Source of the DNA: a bacterium
GTDB lineage: Bacteria; SZUA-79; Acidulodesulfobacterales; Acidulodesulfobacteraceae
Direction: 5' to 3'
Length of the DNA: 34,016 nt
Assembly: GCA_021798015.1 (NCBI GenBank)
Contig: JAJZYP010000011.1
Span: 1 to 34,016, forward strand
Below are positions 23,557 through 31,566 of the stretch, piece after piece; the first letter of the stretch is position 1; each line of letters begins with the position of its first letter. Under the pieces are notes generated by a model, which was not told where the DNA came from, did no database searches, and was given only the letters and a program-made list of their open reading frames with translations. The translations under genes were made by a program, and so were the position numbers.

Positions 23557-24390
23557 ATGTCCGAAAAAGATAATTTTAAAATATTATTAAAAGAATTTGC
23601 ATCAACAATAACCGAACATTTAAGTTCCGGAGACGGGCAATGGACGGTTAAAGGGTTTATTGATATATATAAAAATGTCTATACCATTTCCTCTGATACG
23701 AAAATTGTATCTAAAATTTTAGAGATTCATCTTTTTCCAAAAATTCTAACTTTTGCCGAGCAAATTGGATATAAGATAGTGCTTGCAGACCATCAGAACT
23801 ATTATCCAGATTTAACATTTATTAAAAAATCCGATGAAAAAATAAAGTTTGCGGTGGATTTTAAAACAACTTATAGAAAACCTGAAAATAAAAACCTTTG
23901 CAATGGTTTTACTTTGGGTTCACATGGTGAATATTTTATTAACAGAGAAAATAAAAAGAATATACAATTTCCTTATGGCGAATATAATGGGCATTTTTGT
24001 TTCGGCATAATATATGATAGAGCGGATGGCTCGACTATTGATGAAACTAAAGTATATAAAGTTGATAATCTGCAATCTATTGTTTCAGTTGTTAAGAATT
24101 TTCAATTTTTTGTGGTTGAAAAATGGAAAATAGCTAGCGATAGAGGCGGAAGCGGGAATACCGCAAATATAGGAAGCATTGTTTATATAAAGGATATTAT
24201 TGAAGAAAATGGCATGTTTTCAAGATTAGGTGAAAAATGGTTCGATGATTATTGGATAAATTATAACAAAATAACAATTATTAACGACGCCGGCAAACCA
24301 GAGAAAATTAATAATCTCTATAAATTTGTAAAATACAGAGGTGGAGATGTATCGCTAATTATTCAAAAACATAACGGAGTAAAAAAATGA
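23557..24390 (+). CDS. EcoRV-type type II restriction endonuclease
   Basis: Predicted to cut DNA at GATATC. The 277-aa protein matches EcoRV along its length by recall: SDTK near residue 47 with Glu56, the catalytic set Asp85 (YYPDLTF), Asp101 and Lys103 (VDFKTTY), and the DNA-recognition loop GSGNTANIGS (198-207) against GSGNTTNIGS in EcoRV, plus HQNYYPD against QNHYPD for the minor-groove loop. All residues I know to contact the target in EcoRV appear kept. It is about 30 residues longer than EcoRV. The stop overlaps the methyltransferase start by 4 bases (ATGA), so toxin and antidote are co-translated. Confidence 0.9.
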   Translation: MSEKDNFKILLKEFASTITEHLSSGDGQWTVKGFIDIYKNVYTISSDTKIVSKILEIHLFPKILTFAEQIGYKIVLADHQNYYPDLTFIKKSDEKIKFAVDFKTTYRKPENKNLCNGFTLGSHGEYFINRENKKNIQFPYGEYNGHFCFGIIYDRADGSTIDETKVYKVDNLQSIVSVVKNFQFFVVEKWKIASDRGGSGNTANIGSIVYIKDIIEENGMFSRLGEKWFDDYWINYNKITIINDAGKPEKINNLYKFVKYRGGDVSLIIQKHNGVKK

Positions 24391-25292
24391 TTGGCAATAA
24401 AATAATTGTTCCACCTATAAAAAGTCAGGGTATTAAAACGAAGCTTGTCCCGTGGATTAAATCTATCCTCCCACAAAAAACAGGCAGATGGATTGAGCCT
24501 TTTATGGGAACCGGCGTAGTCGCATTCAATACCGATTTTAAAGAAGCCTATCTTAGCGATATTAATCCGCATATAATTAATTTTTACAATGCAATAAAGA
24601 ATAAAGATATAACGCCTCATCTCGTAAGGTTTTTTCTTGAAAAAGAGGGAAATATATTAAAAAATAGAGGGGAAGAACATTATAAGTTTATTAGAGACAG
24701 GTTTAATAAATATTTTGACTCGCTGGATTTTTTGTTTCTTTCAAGAGCTGGGTTTAACGGCATGATAAGATTTAATAAAAAAGGTTGCTGGAATATTCCG
24801 TTTTGTAAAAAAATAAATAGGTTCAACAAATCTTATATAACAAAAATAGTTAATCAGGTTTCACGCGTATCTAACCGCATTACTTCCAATTGGATATTTG
24901 AATGCACGGATTTTAGAGAAATAATAAAAAAAGCAAGCAAGAATGATATTATATATTGTGATCCGCCTTATCATGGTCGTTATGTTGATTATTATAATGG
25001 ATGGTCGGATGATGACGAAAATGATTTATTTGAATTATTAAGCATCACGAAAGCGAAGTTTATTCTATCTGCATGGCATCATAATAATTATAGAAGTAAT
25101 TCAATGATAGAAAAATATTGGAATATCTTTAATATAATTACAAAAGAACATTATTATCATTCCGGAGGTAGGATAGAAAATAGAAATTCCATTGTAGAAG
25201 CTCTTGTTTACAATTTTGAACTTAATTTTTCAAAGCCTGTCGAAAAGTCCTTATTTTTGGGTGTTGGAAGTATGTCAAAAATAAGTTTATAA
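24387..25292 (+). CDS. Adenine-N6 DNA methyltransferase, D12/Dam class (M.EcoRV type)
   Basis: Protects the host by methylating adenine in the sequence cut by the neighbouring endonuclease. The SAM-binding motif is EPFMGTGVVAFN (about residues 35-47) and the catalytic motif DPPY is at residues 192-195 (YCDPPYHGRY). PPIKSQGIKTKLVPWI at the N terminus is typical of Dam/M.EcoRV class enzymes, which bind the GAT part of their target. Length 301 aa is normal. The ATG overlaps the endonuclease stop. EcoRV itself has divergent genes, so the arrangement differs here. Confidence 0.92.
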   Translation: MIGNKIIVPPIKSQGIKTKLVPWIKSILPQKTGRWIEPFMGTGVVAFNTDFKEAYLSDINPHIINFYNAIKNKDITPHLVRFFLEKEGNILKNRGEEHYKFIRDRFNKYFDSLDFLFLSRAGFNGMIRFNKKGCWNIPFCKKINRFNKSYITKIVNQVSRVSNRITSNWIFECTDFREIIKKASKNDIIYCDPPYHGRYVDYYNGWSDDDENDLFELLSITKAKFILSAWHHNNYRSNSMIEKYWNIFNIITKEHYYHSGGRIENRNSIVEALVYNFELNFSKPVEKSLFLGVGSMSKISL

Positions 25293-25304
25293 CTAAAGTC
25301 AATA

Positions 25305-26273
25305 ATGTTTTTTAGATCGTGTCAAGATTTTCAAATAAATATGACAGAAAAATTAAAAAAACCGCCGGCAATAGAAGAAACTAAACAACAAATAACTATT
25401 AATGATTTAATCGATTTTTTTGATAATTTTTTAAAAATTCTTTCATCTTCAATCGATGATATTTTAAATTATGCTCAATCTAATCATATAAAAGATATTA
25501 AACAGTATGAGAGCATTATTTTAAAACAAATCAACAAAAGATCAACAAAAAAGGAAATAAATGATTTTTTAAATATTGCAAAAAATGATTTGAAAGATTA
25601 TAAAAACTTAATGGAGAAGAAAAGCTATCCTAATGCAATTTATCACCTTCAACAATCTGTTGAAAAAACAATAAAAAGTATGTGTTTCTTCTTATTTGTT
25701 GATTTTAAACCAAGATCAGTTGGGCATGACTTTTCTAATATAATGCTCTTGCTTAAAAAGGATGGGGTATTGTCTGATTTATTAAAAGAATTTATTATAA
25801 GGTTCGAAAACAAATTAAATAAATATTTTAATTACAAAATTAAAATTTTTGGGAACACAAAAATAGATTTATCTAATTTTTGGATTGATATTGACAATAA
25901 AATTTTTTTAAGAGATTTTAAAAAACGAATGATAGAAATATTTTCAGAAAATTCAGCAGGGGTATCGTTTTTTTTATTAATGTTTCTCAATTTTAAGAAG
26001 CAGATAAAGGAAACATCTGATGGCGGCAATAAAATTAGTTTGTATAATATATTATATAGTTCGGAACTATTTATTTTTCATATGATTTTATCCCCTCACG
26101 AGGATTCAACTCGATATCCAAATAATGATAAAAGTAAAATGGGGCCGGGAGATTATACTGAAAAATCCCAGATAGTTAGTTTTTCCAATTATATTAGCAT
26201 GGAATTAGAAGAAATAATCGAACATATTAATAAAATAATATTAAATGTAAAGTCTCAAGTAAATATTATTTAG
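25305..26273 (+). CDS. HEPN-like domain protein of the defence cargo
   Basis: A 322-aa protein without a name I can give. Residues about 95-150 match the HEPN pattern: a helix DLKDYKNLMEKKSYPNAIYHLQQSVEKTIKSM, then SVGHDFSNIMLLLKK, as in HEPN proteins of toxin and abortive-infection systems. A clear RNase RX4-6H motif is not seen; RSVGH is the nearest. The C-terminal 150 residues are helical with FFLLMFLNFKKQ. No good Shine-Dalgarno precedes ATG 25305; the ATG at 25341 is an alternative start. It lies 12 bases after the methyltransferase stop, so it is probably co-transcribed with the restriction-modification genes. Confidence 0.6.
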   Translation: MFFRSCQDFQINMTEKLKKPPAIEETKQQITINDLIDFFDNFLKILSSSIDDILNYAQSNHIKDIKQYESIILKQINKRSTKKEINDFLNIAKNDLKDYKNLMEKKSYPNAIYHLQQSVEKTIKSMCFFLFVDFKPRSVGHDFSNIMLLLKKDGVLSDLLKEFIIRFENKLNKYFNYKIKIFGNTKIDLSNFWIDIDNKIFLRDFKKRMIEIFSENSAGVSFFLLMFLNFKKQIKETSDGGNKISLYNILYSSELFIFHMILSPHEDSTRYPNNDKSKMGPGDYTEKSQIVSFSNYISMELEEIIEHINKIILNVKSQVNII

Positions 26274-26374
26274 ATCAGGCTTTCAAGAAGAATATTAATC
26301 TAAATTCGTCAATAATAAATTATAACTTTTATAAATAGTTATAAATTTAAAATAACTTAAATTCAGGAAGCATT

Positions 26375-28147
26375 ATGAAAGCAGAAGCTAAAGCTCTAAA
26401 TTTTATTATTAATGAAGGAATAATTAAGGTTCCATTTTTTCAAAGGTCATATGTTTGGGATAAAGAAAATTGGGAGGAATTATTTGAAGATTTAGCCGAA
26501 TTTAATAATTATCATTTTCTTGGATCAATAATTTTTAAACAACAAAAAGTTTCAACAGGTGATCCCAAAGAAGTTTCATTGATTGATGGGCAACAAAGAT
26601 TAGCAACTATCTGTATCTTATTAAAAGCGATTTACGATAATTTGGATGATGATAAAAAAAAGAATTTATATGGTAGACTTGAATCTTTTCTTTATTTCAA
26701 GAAAGATGAAACTGGTAGTGAATTAGAAGAAAAAATTAAACTTTCTAAAAATGATAGAGAAGATTATAAAGAAATAATATTAAATGGCAATATAAGTGAT
26801 TCAACTAAAAAAACGGGATTAATTGGATGTTATAATCATTTTAATAAAAAACTTAAGAATAAAATTATTGAAGATAAAACGATTCTCGATAAATTAATAA
26901 ATAAAATTTTTAGTTCAAATTACAAATTATTTGTTGTTATTGATCTTGAAGCGGAGGATAATGAACAGGAAATTTTCGATACGATAAACAGTGCCGGGGT
27001 GAGATTAAGCAGTGCAGATATAATTAAAAACGCCTTATTCCAAAGAATATTAGAATTAGATACACTGGAAATTAAATTAACAGATTTATTATATAAAAAA
27101 TATTGGGAAGATATTTTCCAATCAGATAAAGAAAAAGAGAATGAATGGCTAAAAGAAAAAAATACTGGCAGGGTAAAAAGAGACAATATTGAGATATTAT
27201 TTCATTCATACGCGGTATTAAAAAGTTTTTTTGATCCTGAAAATGACAACTTATCTGACCTATCTTCTATATATAAAAAGGAATTACATAAATTTAAGAC
27301 CATAGCTGAGATAGAGAAATTTTTTTTGATAGAACTCACCAAATATGCAGATATTTTCTATAATAATCTTATTTCAGAAATTGAATTATTGGAATTTGAC
27401 AATCAGATTGACAATCAGATTCATCGTACCTTACATATTATTAATACTTTAGAACTGTCAACATTTTATCCATTAATACTCTATATATTGCATAATATTA
27501 AAGCAGAAGATAGAGAAAAATACTTAAAAGCATTAGAAAAGTATGTTATCAGAAGGGCGATTGCCAATAAAACAACTAAAAATTATAACAAAGAAATAAA
27601 AAATTTTATTAAAGATATAAACTCACTTATCTCGGCATCAAATGATGATACTAATGATACTGAAATATATAGCGGGCTACAAAATATATCAAATAATAAA
27701 GCAAACCTAATTTTATTTTGGATAGAATTATATAGAAGAAAAGATTCTAAATATGACATGAAGGAATTAAAATATACCTATACTTTAGAGCATATATTGC
27801 CCACCAAATGGGAGCAACATTGGTCCGACATCCCTGTTTATGACGAAAATGAAAATGAAATTACTAACGAGGGGGAAAAGAAAAGAGTAAGGAATCAATT
27901 ATTAAATTCAATCGGAAATATGACATTGCTGAGATCCAGTCTAAATTCTTCTATTAGAAATAATAAATTTGATATAAAGATAAATGGATCCAGCGGAAAA
28001 AAAGGGATTAAAGACTATGCCGATTTATCTATTACCAAAGAAATTTTGCCTTCTTCAAGTATTCATTCTTGGGATGAACGTAATATTAGAGAACGAACCA
28101 AGAAATTATTTGAGGAATTTAAAAATATTTGGTCAAAAGGTTTATAA
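26375..28147 (+). CDS. DUF262/DUF1524 (GmrSD-like) NTP-dependent nuclease
   Basis: A single-chain member of the GmrSD/BrxU/SspE type of DNA nucleases, which act against incoming DNA, often with modified bases. The N-terminal DUF262 domain has PFFQRSYVW (residues 20-28) and the nucleotide-handling motif DGQQR (71-75). The C-terminal DUF1524 HNH-like nuclease has YTLEHILPTKW (His473) and IGNMTLLRSSLNSSIRNNKF. Length 590 aa is complete. AGGA precedes the ATG. Its substrate is not evident. The gene is AT-richer than its neighbours, in line with its recent gain, and it lies about 100 bases after the HEPN-like gene. Confidence 0.88.
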   Translation: MKAEAKALNFIINEGIIKVPFFQRSYVWDKENWEELFEDLAEFNNYHFLGSIIFKQQKVSTGDPKEVSLIDGQQRLATICILLKAIYDNLDDDKKKNLYGRLESFLYFKKDETGSELEEKIKLSKNDREDYKEIILNGNISDSTKKTGLIGCYNHFNKKLKNKIIEDKTILDKLINKIFSSNYKLFVVIDLEAEDNEQEIFDTINSAGVRLSSADIIKNALFQRILELDTLEIKLTDLLYKKYWEDIFQSDKEKENEWLKEKNTGRVKRDNIEILFHSYAVLKSFFDPENDNLSDLSSIYKKELHKFKTIAEIEKFFLIELTKYADIFYNNLISEIELLEFDNQIDNQIHRTLHIINTLELSTFYPLILYILHNIKAEDREKYLKALEKYVIRRAIANKTTKNYNKEIKNFIKDINSLISASNDDTNDTEIYSGLQNISNNKANLILFWIELYRRKDSKYDMKELKYTYTLEHILPTKWEQHWSDIPVYDENENEITNEGEKKRVRNQLLNSIGNMTLLRSSLNSSIRNNKFDIKINGSSGKKGIKDYADLSITKEILPSSSIHSWDERNIRERTKKLFEEFKNIWSKGL

Positions 28148-28172
28148 TGTGCAATAATCTATAACGTCTATA

Positions 28173-28541
28173 TTAAAGTTCAAAGCAACTTTCAAAAAAC
28201 CAATTGGCATAATTTATTCCTACCTTGTCAACTATTAATCTACCGTTTTTTATAAGGCTACCAAGTGTTCCATTAATTTTATATATACGCCCGTTTTGTG
28301 CTATCGCATTCAACGATGTAGATTTTGTAATAGTATGCGCCTTAACGATATCGCCGGAACATTCTTCTTTCAAAATCTGTGGCGATAGATAATATTTATG
28401 ACCAAAAGCTTTTTAAAAAGTTTTAATAGTCTCATTTATTTTTGTATAACTACCATCAGATTTATTTAAATGACACTTTTTATATTTTTTACCGGAGCCG
28501 CACCAGCATGGTTCATTTCTGCCAAGCTTTTTCATGGACAT
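28173..28541 (-). pseudogene. SEC-C motif protein gene broken by an in-frame stop
   Basis: The frame starts at ATG 28541 (AAAGG upstream) with a SEC-C zinc motif, [19 protein letters not shown] (CXCX8CH), runs 42 codons and meets TAA at 28413-28415. Beyond it the same frame continues without shift as KAFGHKYYLSPQIL and ECSGDIVKAHTITKSTSL, which from memory resembles the body of longer SEC-C proteins, then stops at 28173. The gene is thus interrupted, and its C-terminal part is missing. Alternatively the first 42 codons are a functional short SEC-C peptide. Confidence 0.65.
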
Positions 28542-28581
28542 AATGTTAATCCTTTAATATTTTAAATATTATAAATCAAAA

Positions 28582-29637
28582 TTACTCAATTTTTCCCCCC
28601 CACACCTCATCCACAGCTTTTTTAAGCGTATCCGGCAATAGATGGCTATACCTTTTCGTCATCTGCGTTGTCCTGTGTCCTAACAGCTCCCCCGTAATAT
28701 ACAGGCTCGTCCCGCCCATTACCATTTTGCTTGCGAATACGTGCCTTAAGTCGTGGATACGCAAATCCTTCAACCCCGCATTTCTGCACGCCGTATGAAA
28801 AGAACGCTTAAAATCGGTTAATTTAGCCCCGTTGTTATTAAACACGTATAAACAGTCTTGAATTTTATTTATGCCGCTTAAGAGAGATTTTAGCGGTTTT
28901 GAAACAGGAATATACCGGTCGTATTTTGTTTTCGTCCCTTTTATTGCTATAACGCCGGTCTTTAAGTCCACGTCGTCCCATTTAAGATTTAACGCCTCTC
29001 CCTTGCGGCAACCGGTATAAATCAAAAAAGTTATTAAATCTTTAGTCAGCTTATTCGTGGCGCCTGCGATAAGCTTATTAATATCTTCATCGGAAAGGGT
29101 TTTAAGGCGGGATAATTCGTTAAGTTTTTTTATGCCGATTGCCGGATTTTGCGAAATATATTCCCGTTCTATACAGAAATTAAAAAAGTTAGACAATGTA
29201 ACTATTTCAAGATTAACCGAACGATAATTCATTTCGCCGTCCTTTTTACCTTGATTTTTGGATAATCCTATTAATTCTAATTTTCTTGAAAGCTGATAAT
29301 TCTTGATATCGTTAACCGTAATTTCTTTTAAATTTTTATTCTGAAAAACCGGTAAAAAATGCTTGCCGGCAATACCTTTCCGTCTAACCGTATCTTTCTC
29401 GTTATTTATGCGTGAATATTTTAAGTATTCTTCCCAAACGGTAGTAAAGTTTACTACCGTCTTTTTTAAAAACGGCAGGTCGTTCTTTTCCCGTGCTATA
29501 TCGGTTTGTTTAGCTTCGGCAATTAGTTTTGCGGACTGCTTATCGGTAGTTTTAGTGGTTCCCTGGTATTTTTTTCCTTCGTAGGTTATGCAGTAATACC
29601 ATATATCGTTGCCTTTCTTGCGGTATATTGAAGCCAT
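28582..29637 (-). CDS. int: Tyrosine integrase of the tRNA-Phe element
   Basis: Catalyses insertion and excision at tRNA-Phe. The 351-aa protein has an N-terminal arm-binding/AP2-like domain (SIYRKKGNDIWYYCITYEGKK), a SAM-like core-binding domain, and the catalytic set Arg in YTGCRKGEAL, HDLRHVFASKM and LLGHRTTQMTKRYSHL with the nucleophile Tyr near the C terminus. A longer frame starts at 29712, but the ATG at 29637 has GAGGGG at the right distance and matches the usual start of the family; the extra 25 residues would be read through two GTAGTAA repeats. It lies next to the intact tRNA. Confidence 0.93.
   Translation of the reverse strand: MASIYRKKGNDIWYYCITYEGKKYQGTTKTTDKQSAKLIAEAKQTDIAREKNDLPFLKKTVVNFTTVWEEYLKYSRINNEKDTVRRKGIAGKHFLPVFQNKNLKEITVNDIKNYQLSRKLELIGLSKNQGKKDGEMNYRSVNLEIVTLSNFFNFCIEREYISQNPAIGIKKLNELSRLKTLSDEDINKLIAGATNKLTKDLITFLIYTGCRKGEALNLKWDDVDLKTGVIAIKGTKTKYDRYIPVSKPLKSLLSGINKIQDCLYVFNNNGAKLTDFKRSFHTACRNAGLKDLRIHDLRHVFASKMVMGGTSLYITGELLGHRTTQMTKRYSHLLPDTLKKAVDEVWGGKIE
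29438..29460. repeat. Perfect 11-bp inverted repeat built on GTAGTAA, inside int
   Basis: ACGGTAGTAAA, one base, then its exact complement. It carries two inverted copies of the motif that occurs in pairs at both ends of the element. On the plus strand it is followed by C and T6, so it could also work as an antisense terminator. It lies in coding sequence. Confidence 0.5.
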
Positions 29638-29653
29638 TTTACCCCTCATATAA

Positions 29654-29671
29654 GGTAGTAATGGTAGTAAA
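29654..29671. repeat. Paired GTAGTAA sites in the int leader
   Basis: GGTAGTAAT (29654-29662) and GGTAGTAAA (29663-29671) in direct tandem, just upstream of the integrase Shine-Dalgarno. Binding by the integrase here could both form the attR arm and repress its own gene. Confidence 0.5.
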
Positions 29672-29784
29672 TAAGTAGGAAAATTTTTACATTTTGCCTC
29701 ATTTTTACTCATAATTCTACATTTTTATTCATATTAAAGTCAAGAGGAAAATCTTAGAAATGCCTTATTTACTGCGGTTTAAAG

Positions 29785-29860
<76 letters not shown>

Positions 29861-29979
29861 ATAATAATTATTGCCAGAATTACCATCAGTGAAAGGAGAT
29901 TTAAGGTTTTTAATCTTAGCATAAAAAATTTTAAAATGCAAATAGTTTTTGTTGTCTTAAAATAATATATTAAATTTTG

Positions 29980-30015
29980 TTGACATTTCATTTGGGTTAT
30001 TATATATAATGAAAT
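29980..30015 (+). promoter_or_regulatory. Strong upstream promoter with internal dyad
   Basis: TTGACA (29980-29985), a 17-base spacer and TATATA (30003-30008), overlapping TATAAT (30005-30010). An 8-bp inverted repeat, ATTTCATT and AATGAAAT (29985-29992, 30008-30015), brackets the spacer. Reads toward the acetate transporter, leader about 235 bases. Confidence 0.6.
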
Positions 30016-30100
30016 AATTAGATTAAACAATAAATAAAGATTTTTTTATAATATATTAAGTATCCATTTTATTTTTATTTAAATTATCATACGCTTTTCT

Positions 30101-30130
30101 TTGAAATACATATATGTATTTAAATATAAA
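30101..30130 (+). promoter_or_regulatory. Second promoter with an 18-bp palindromic operator in its spacer
   Basis: TTGAAA (30101-30106) and TATAAA (30125-30130), spacing 18. The perfect palindrome AAATACATATATGTATTT (30104-30121) fills the spacer, the classic place for a repressor site. Leader about 115 bases to the transporter ATG. Confidence 0.5.
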
Positions 30131-30166
30131 AATATAAAACATCGGGATGGTAAAGAAAGGATGGGA

Positions 30167-30216
30167 TTTAAACACCTTAAATGACCTTGTATTGTTCAAG
30201 GAATTAGGTATTTAAA
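30167..30216 (+). promoter_or_regulatory. Folded leader element before the acetate transporter
   Basis: Three nested, ordered stems: TTTAAA (30167-30172/30211-30216), ACCT/AGGT (30174-30177/30206-30209) and CCTTG/CAAGG (30185-30189/30197-30201) with a 7-base loop. It ends 20 bases before the Shine-Dalgarno (30237-30241). It may regulate translation or message stability. Confidence 0.4.
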
Positions 30217-30249
30217 TAATTAAACATTAATTTAATGGAGGAATTCTTT

Positions 30250-30837
30250 ATGTCAGAAGAAAAATTAAGTATCGGCGATCCGACCGCATTAGGTTTGATT
30301 AGTTATGGAATAGCTTTAATCACATTGAGTATGATGGTAGGGGGTTTCATGGGGAAACCAAGCTTTTTAATTATGTCGATTGTTTTTATCGGGGCTGTCG
30401 GAATAGGTATTGCGGGAATATTTGATTTTCTGCGGGGAAACACCTTTGGAGGGGTTGCATTCATAGGATGGGGCATATTTTTTGGCGCATTTGCGCAACT
30501 TAATATGGGTCCCACTTTTAAAACTGCCATGTTCCACGCTGGACCGGCTCTGGCATTTCTTGGATGGTATTTTATATTCTGGGCTGTTTTTGGGTTTCTA
30601 ACAGTTGTAGGCTCTATCACAGCTAAAAAATGGATAATGTTAACAATTGCCCTTAGTTTTACAACTTTAATGTTGATACTTGCAGCCATAGCTCATTGGA
30701 TAGGAGTTACAGGACCAAACCCAGGATTTATGCATCTTGCAGGTATAAGCGGAATAATTGCAGCAATATGCGCAGCTTATACGGCGTTTGCCACTTTTTT
30801 AAATGAAATTGCCGGAAAAACCGTCCTCCCGGCATAA
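30250..30837 (+). CDS. GPR1/FUN34/YaaH family acetate uptake transporter
   Basis: A six-helix inner-membrane protein that takes up acetate and related short acids (SatP relatives). The family signature near the N terminus, usually NPAPLGL, reads DPTALGLISYG here. GIAGIFDFLRGNTFGGVAFIGWGIFF and the C-terminal AYTAFATFLNEIAGKTVLP are typical. The ATG at 30250 is preferred to 30235 because GGAGG (30237-30241) lies between them; this gives 195 aa, normal for the family. Uptake of acetate fits an anaerobe that oxidises or assimilates it. Palindromic promoter and folded leader suggest tight control. Confidence 0.9.
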   Translation: MSEEKLSIGDPTALGLISYGIALITLSMMVGGFMGKPSFLIMSIVFIGAVGIGIAGIFDFLRGNTFGGVAFIGWGIFFGAFAQLNMGPTFKTAMFHAGPALAFLGWYFIFWAVFGFLTVVGSITAKKWIMLTIALSFTTLMLILAAIAHWIGVTGPNPGFMHLAGISGIIAAICAAYTAFATFLNEIAGKTVLPA

Positions 30838-30861
30838 TTCATAACCACACCCCTTAATGAC

Positions 30862-30902
30862 ATTATAATGGGAGCTATTTATTTTATAGCTCCCATTATA
30901 AT
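30862..30902. terminator. Perfect 17-bp hairpin between convergent genes
   Basis: Arms 30862-30878 and 30886-30902 with a 7-base loop. No T-run follows on either strand, but its place just after the transporter stop suggests it ends the transcript or protects its 3' end. The opposing atpE ends 176 bases further. Confidence 0.6.
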
Positions 30903-31029
30903 TAATGCAGAACACTACGCCCTATCAGTGTAAATTTCGATAGACTTGCGTTATGCCTGCCACCCCTTTATGATTAATGAAGAACACCCCGCCTGCCTTC
31001 GGCTGCCACCCCTCTACAAGAGGGGAATG
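30901..31029. repeat. Two abutting diverged direct repeats, REP/MITE-like
   Basis: Copies at 30901-30972 and 30973-31029 both begin ATTAATG, AGAACAC and both hold CTGCCACCCCT near the end. The second keeps a hairpin CCCCTCT-ACA-AGAGGGG (31009-31025). GC content is higher than the surroundings. No gene is seen from 30838 to 31077. Confidence 0.5.
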
Positions 31030-31077
31030 AGGTCGGAAAGAGTTAAAATTGCGTAAAAGGTTTGCGGGAGGTGCCGA

Positions 31078-31473
31078 CTATTTTAGAAATATTCCTTTAA
31101 ATGGATTTGCGTAGAAAAGAATAAAAGTGATTAAAAGCGCGTAAAGAGCCAAGGATTCCATAATCGCCATACCAGTAATCATCCAGACTATTAATTTCTT
31201 TTCCATACCGGGATTTCTTCCCATCGATTCCAATGCCCCCCTAACGGCATTACCCATACCGACACCAGCACCGATAACGCCCAGACCTATTGCAAGACCC
31301 CCGCCTAACGCCGATAATCCGAAAAATAAACTTTTTGAGAACAAAACGGAGTGGGTCACTATATGATGTTGAACTATTATCGGCGCTTTATTTAAAGTTT
31401 TTTCGGCAAAGGCTTTAACACTGAAAATAAATACCGTTACAAATGTAAAAATCGGAATAAAATACTTAGACAT
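31078..31473 (-). CDS. atpE: ATP synthase F0 subunit c, with N-terminal signal-like extension
   Basis: Forms the rotating c-ring. The mature part has two membrane helices joined by the polar loop GRNPGMEKK, with the ion-binding glutamate in the second helix (GMAIMESLALYALL). The protein is 131 aa instead of about 80-100, because about 50 residues precede helix 1; the first 23 (MSKYFIPIFTFVTVFIFSVKAFA) look like a signal peptide. Residues resembling sodium-type rings (Glu, Ser after it, Tyr five after) occur, but the helix 1 glutamine of sodium rings is Met, so protons are more likely. GGAGG precedes the ATG. Confidence 0.93.
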   Translation of the reverse strand: MSKYFIPIFTFVTVFIFSVKAFAEKTLNKAPIIVQHHIVTHSVLFSKSLFFGLSALGGGLAIGLGVIGAGVGMGNAVRGALESMGRNPGMEKKLIVWMITGMAIMESLALYALLITFILFYANPFKGIFLK

Positions 31474-31566
31474 CAGACCTCCAACTATTATTTTGCAATT
31501 ATAGGTTTCTTATTTTTTAAAAGCTGACAATTTTATTTTCATAAATTTAAACAATTATTTTATTTA

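Noticed and set aside
30303-30689. 128-codon minus-strand frame in the acetate transporter
   Set aside because: Antisense shadow of a hydrophobic coding region; no start signal.
31078-31473. Sodium-dependent ATP synthase
   Set aside because: The helix 1 glutamine of sodium-type c-rings is a Met here, and the remaining Glu-Ser/Tyr pattern also occurs in proton types.
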